A DNA stretch of 8,779 nucleotides from JBFLVQ01 sp040758525 (GTDB lineage Bacteria > Acidobacteriota > Blastocatellia > Chloracidobacteriales > JADJPF01). The notes below the pieces were generated by a model. That model saw only the letters and a program-made list of their open reading frames with translations. It was not told the origin of the DNA and did not search any database. The DNA is taken from positions 1 to 8,779 of the forward strand of contig JBFLVQ010000409.1 of NCBI GenBank assembly GCA_040758525.1, read 5' to 3'. This document shows, in pieces, positions 5,838-8,779 of the stretch; the first letter of the stretch is position 1; every line of letters starts with the position of its first letter. Position numbers and translations under genes: made by a program.

Positions 5838-8129
5838 ATGAAAGATATCTATACAAGAGAGATATTACAAGCAATATCATTATTGGTGGCATTGTTAATG
5901 GTAACGAATGCAGTGATAGCACAATCGGTACCAAACAATGGTAATGAGCCACCACGTGCGCTCACTGGGCGTGGGCTTGACAATCTGGTTGCTTTTACAA
6001 GATTACTTGGTTATGTACGCCATTTTCATCCTAGCGATGAAGTAGCTGCGACAGATTGGAATAAGTTTGTTATTAATGGAGTAGGTATTGCGGAAAAAGC
6101 CGCCAGTTCTACTGAATTAGCAATGGTACTGGAGAAATACTTTCATTCCATTGCCCCTACCATTCGTGTCTTCCCAACTGGACAGCCGCCAGCTTTACCA
6201 GCAGAATTGAAACCTCCCAAAGACGATCCATCACCTAAGTTGGTGAGTTGGCGCCACTATGGTGTAGGACTTTCAGAAAATTCTATCTACTCAAGTGTGC
6301 GTATCAACAATAAAGAGAGTAATACAAACGAATTTGGCAATTTAATGCAATTTGTTGATGCTACTCCTTATCGTGGCAAGCGACTACGTTATCGTGCCGC
6401 CGTACGTGCCGAAGTTAATGGAGTTGGCAACCAAGCACAGTTATGGTTGCGTGTAGACCGCAATGGCAATCAGATGGGTTTTTTTGACAATATGGATGAT
6501 CGACCGATTAAAGCTAATGAGTGGCGTGAATACGAGATTGTTGGCGAGATTGCCAATGATGCTCAAGCTATCTATCTAGGATGTTTTCTATTAGGTAAAG
6601 GTAAGGCTTTAATTGCCGATGTATCGTTAGAAGTGATAGGAGATAATGGTAGTGTAAAGGTGCCATTAAAGAACTCAGATTTTAGCGAAGGTAAGATCGA
6701 CGAACCGCCTAAAGCATGGATGGTAGCTGCTCCTGCTCGTTTTAGTATCAAACTTAACGAAGATAGCACGAGAATTAACAAACGTTGTGCAAGCATTGTA
6801 GGTGAAGAATTAAAGTTTGATTTTCCTGATCCTGCCAAACCATTTATTGCCGATCTAGGTGGTGGTATCTCCTGTATGGTGCCACTAGCCCTCTATGCTG
6901 ATTCAAAAGCAACCATACCGCGCGCATCAGCAGCAGAATATCCTTTAACTAAGCAAGCAGGTTTCATTCCCTCTGGCGATGATCGTGCTACTCGTTTGGC
7001 AGCGGTAGCGATCGCCTGGAATATCTTTCAACATTTCTATCCTTACTTTGATGTGGTTAAGACAGACTGGTCGGCAGTGTTACGAGAGACATTAACAGCC
7101 GCAGCTACTGATACTGGTCAAGTAGCTTTTCTCACTACCATGCGGCGTATGGTTGCACAGTTGCACGATGGTCATGGAGGTGTCTACCATAGGAGCGATA
7201 TACGAGGATTTGTGCCACCTTTTATTTGGGATTGGGTAGAGAATAAATTGGTGGTAACCTATGTTGCTGCTGAAGCAGCCACAAGCTTGCGGCCAGGTGA
7301 TGTGATACTCAAAGTTAATGGTCGTTCTGTTGCAGAAATTATTACCGAATGGGAAGCACTGATCTCAGGTGCAACGATACAATGGAAGCGCTACAATGCG
7401 CTACAGCGTAATATCCTGGCCGGCTTAGAAGGTAGCGAAATTAATTTAGAGATACAAAGACAACAAGGCAGTCCCACAGTAATAACCCTGCGGCGCACGA
7501 TTCATTTCACTAAGATCAAAGAGCCGCGTCCAGAGAAGATCACAGAAATTAGGCCAGGAATCTTCTACCTAGATCTAGACCGTATCAATGATGGGGATTT
7601 TAATCAGGTATTAACTAAACTAGTGGATGCCAAAGCCGTGATCTTTGATCTACGTGGTTATCCTCGTGATATCTCTACCCTCCCTATTCAATATTTAACC
7701 GATAAACCGGTAAGATCAGCAAGATTTTTGGTACCACAGGTTAAGCTTCCCGATCATCAGCAAATGATCTTTGATGATAATAGCTGGGAACTTACGCCAC
7801 TACAGCCACGCTTAAAAGGTAAGATAGCATTTATTATTGATGGACGAGCGATCAGTTATGCAGAAACCTATATGGGCATTATCGAGCATTACAAATTGGC
7901 CGAGATCGTAGGCAGTCCAACCGCGGGCACCAATGGAAATATCAATATATTTATGGCACCTGGTGAATATCAGATCGTATGGACAGGGATGAAGACACTC
8001 AAACAGGATGGCAGTCAACATCATGGTATAGGTATTCAACCAACTGTACCAGTATTTCGCACAATGCCTGGTGTAGTAGCTGGGCAAGATGAATTACTGG
8101 ATCGCGCAATCCAAGTGGTAAGTCGTTAG
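5838..8129 (+). CDS. Exported S41-family (C-terminal processing/tricorn-like) serine peptidase with inserted beta-domain
   Basis: Predicted secreted or periplasmic serine peptidase of 763 aa. Residues 1-29 form a signal peptide (short charged start, hydrophobic 11-27, likely cut after AIA). Layout: helical module about 45-112; an inserted beta-rich region about 135-268 resembling a carbohydrate-binding jelly roll (YRGKRLRYRAAVRAE, NEWREYEIVGEI, ALIADVSLEVIG); a second helical module about 380-450 ending in LHDGHGGVY (441-450), where H446 fits the catalytic-base position of S41 enzymes; a PDZ-like segment about 455-555 (SLRPGDVILKVNGRSV 483-498); and the S41 core about 570-745. The core has IFYLDLDRI, VIFDLRG, IDGRAISYAE with S673 as likely nucleophile, EIVGSPTAGTNG and DGSQHHGIGIQPTVPV. 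The expected Glu in the last motif is replaced by His. At 763 aa it is longer than simple CtpA enzymes. The ATG at 5838 is preceded by AAAGGAG at 5821-5827 with 10-nt spacing. Its own promoter and operator lie upstream. The substrate is unknown. Confidence 0.85.
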   Translation: MKDIYTREILQAISLLVALLMVTNAVIAQSVPNNGNEPPRALTGRGLDNLVAFTRLLGYVRHFHPSDEVAATDWNKFVINGVGIAEKAASSTELAMVLEKYFHSIAPTIRVFPTGQPPALPAELKPPKDDPSPKLVSWRHYGVGLSENSIYSSVRINNKESNTNEFGNLMQFVDATPYRGKRLRYRAAVRAEVNGVGNQAQLWLRVDRNGNQMGFFDNMDDRPIKANEWREYEIVGEIANDAQAIYLGCFLLGKGKALIADVSLEVIGDNGSVKVPLKNSDFSEGKIDEPPKAWMVAAPARFSIKLNEDSTRINKRCASIVGEELKFDFPDPAKPFIADLGGGISCMVPLALYADSKATIPRASAAEYPLTKQAGFIPSGDDRATRLAAVAIAWNIFQHFYPYFDVVKTDWSAVLRETLTAAATDTGQVAFLTTMRRMVAQLHDGHGGVYHRSDIRGFVPPFIWDWVENKLVVTYVAAEAATSLRPGDVILKVNGRSVAEIITEWEALISGATIQWKRYNALQRNILAGLEGSEINLEIQRQQGSPTVITLRRTIHFTKIKEPRPEKITEIRPGIFYLDLDRINDGDFNQVLTKLVDAKAVIFDLRGYPRDISTLPIQYLTDKPVRSARFLVPQVKLPDHQQMIFDDNSWELTPLQPRLKGKIAFIIDGRAISYAETYMGIIEHYKLAEIVGSPTAGTNGNINIFMAPGEYQIVWTGMKTLKQDGSQHHGIGIQPTVPVFRTMPGVVAGQDELLDRAIQVVSR

Positions 8130-8133
8130 CATA

Positions 8134-8160
8134 TGTGGCGGCCTTTATTTGGCCGCCACA
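8134..8160. terminator. Perfect hairpin shared by the convergent S41 peptidase and proS genes
   Basis: TGTGGCGGCC (8134-8143) and GGCCGCCACA (8151-8160) are perfect 10-bp inverted repeats around the loop TTTATTT (8144-8150). The hairpin starts five nt after the peptidase stop (TAG 8127-8129). On the minus strand it contains the last codons of proS, with its TAA stop (8147-8145) in the loop. The downstream plus strand is only moderately T-rich and the minus strand has no T-tract, so it is a GC-strong hairpin but not a textbook intrinsic terminator. A bidirectional terminator or 3'-end protector is the likely role. Confidence 0.65.
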
Positions 8161-8779
8161 ATGAGCTTCTTTATTTCGTTGGTAATATTATCAACCTCAA
8201 TATCCTGAGACTGTTTAGTTCTACGTGTAAAGAATTCCACTTTACCTTCTTTCAACTTCTTGCCAATGGTAACACGGAAGGGGATGCCGATCAGATCGGC
8301 ATCTTTGAACTTTACTCCAGGCCGCTCATCACGCTCATCAAGCAGTACATCCAGACCAGCAGTAGTTAGTTCATGATATAACTCTTCGGCCGCTTCACGT
8401 TGTGCCCCATCATTGTAATTGGCAGGTGTAACAATTACTTCAAAAGGTGCAATCGATACTGGCCAGCTAATACCATCATTGTCATTGTAGAGTTCTACTG
8501 CCGCGCCCATAATACGGCCCACACCAATGCCATAGCTGCCCATCACAATGGGTACCTCTTTTCCTTCTGCAGTAAGCACGCGAGCACCCATTGATTCACT
8601 ATATTTCGTACCAAGTTTGAAGATATGGCCAATTTCAATCGCCTTATCAACTCTCAGTGTGCCATCACAGTTTGGACAGCCCTCACCAGAGACCACAGTG
8701 CGTAATTCAGCCCATTTATCTACTTTAATATCGCGGGCAACATTAACGCCGCGCAAGTGGAAGTCATCTTTATTAGCGC
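8145..8779 (-). CDS. proS: Prolyl-tRNA synthetase, C-terminal part (5' end beyond the window)
   Basis: Class II aminoacyl-tRNA synthetase charging tRNA-Pro with proline. The reading frame is open to the window edge and encodes the last 210 residues of a protein normally about 570 aa in bacteria. The leftmost visible residues read ANKDDFHLRGVNVARD, matching the family's conserved GAN-x-DD-x-HL-x-GVN segment, so no start lies in the window; the TTG codon at 8756 is an internal leucine. Next come a CPNCDG cysteine pair, then EIGHIFKLGTKYSE and MGSYGIGVGRIMGAAVE (class II motif 3 region with its arginine). The C-terminal anticodon-binding domain follows, with SWPVSIAPFEVIV, DVLLDERDERPGVKFKDADLIGIPFRVTIG and a Lys-rich end. 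The arrangement is that of the bacterial (E. coli-like) ProS, not the shorter archaeal/eukaryotic type. The stop codon is inside the hairpin shared with the S41 gene. Confidence 0.95.
   Translation of the reverse strand, partial: ANKDDFHLRGVNVARDIKVDKWAELRTVVSGEGCPNCDGTLRVDKAIEIGHIFKLGTKYSESMGARVLTAEGKEVPIVMGSYGIGVGRIMGAAVELYNDNDGISWPVSIAPFEVIVTPANYNDGAQREAAEELYHELTTAGLDVLLDERDERPGVKFKDADLIGIPFRVTIGKKLKEGKVEFFTRRTKQSQDIEVDNITNEIKKLIVAAK

Noticed and set aside
8133..8369. Plus-strand open frame after the peptidase gene
   Set aside because: It is antisense to proS, begins at the hairpin and has no recognisable protein features.
8145..8756. A short separate protein beginning at the TTG at 8756
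   Set aside because: The frame continues upstream with conserved ProS residues (ANKDDFHL), so this is an internal codon of a gene cut by the window edge.

Overview
This window is a stretch of ordinary bacterial chromosome with seven protein genes, two of which run close to or off the window edges. Base composition is moderate (roughly mid-40s % GC by eye, not computed). The pyrH-frr pair, a bacterial-type ProS and a large secreted S41 peptidase with an extra beta-rich domain would fit an Acidobacteriota-like (perhaps Blastocatellia-like) or similar non-proteobacterial Gram-negative lineage. That placement is an inference from gene content, not a demonstrated assignment. I see no rRNA, tRNA, CRISPR array, insertion sequence or phage gene.

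Layout. Positions 19-1319 (+) hold pyrH (UMP kinase) and frr (ribosome recycling factor), joined by an ATGA overlap. An RlmI-type rRNA cytosine methyltransferase (1332-2534, -) converges on frr with a 12-nt gap. Divergent from it, with only 20 bp between the two start codons, is a PcrA/UvrD-type helicase (2555-4891, +). The helicase gene overlaps, by GTGA, an unrecognised 251-aa protein gene (4888-5643, +). A 194-bp regulatory region (5644-5837) follows and carries the clearest control signals in the window: a near-consensus sigma-70-type promoter, an 8-bp-arm palindrome over the -10/start site, a 12-pair hairpin in the leader, and a strong ribosome binding site. These serve a 763-aa exported S41-family peptidase (5838-8129, +). 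The 3' part of proS (prolyl-tRNA synthetase, -) converges on the peptidase gene and runs off the right edge. A perfect 10-bp-arm hairpin lies at this junction, with the proS stop codon in its loop.

How the genes fit together. Most are housekeeping genes for translation (frr, rRNA methyltransferase, proS), nucleotide supply (pyrH) and DNA repair (helicase). The two less routine items are the unknown protein coupled to the helicase and the S41 peptidase, whose upstream region looks dedicated and repressible. I found no convincing new multi-gene system. The best leads are the operator and leader of the peptidase gene, the peptidase's unusual domain order, the back-to-back start region at 2535-2554, and the unknown helicase partner.
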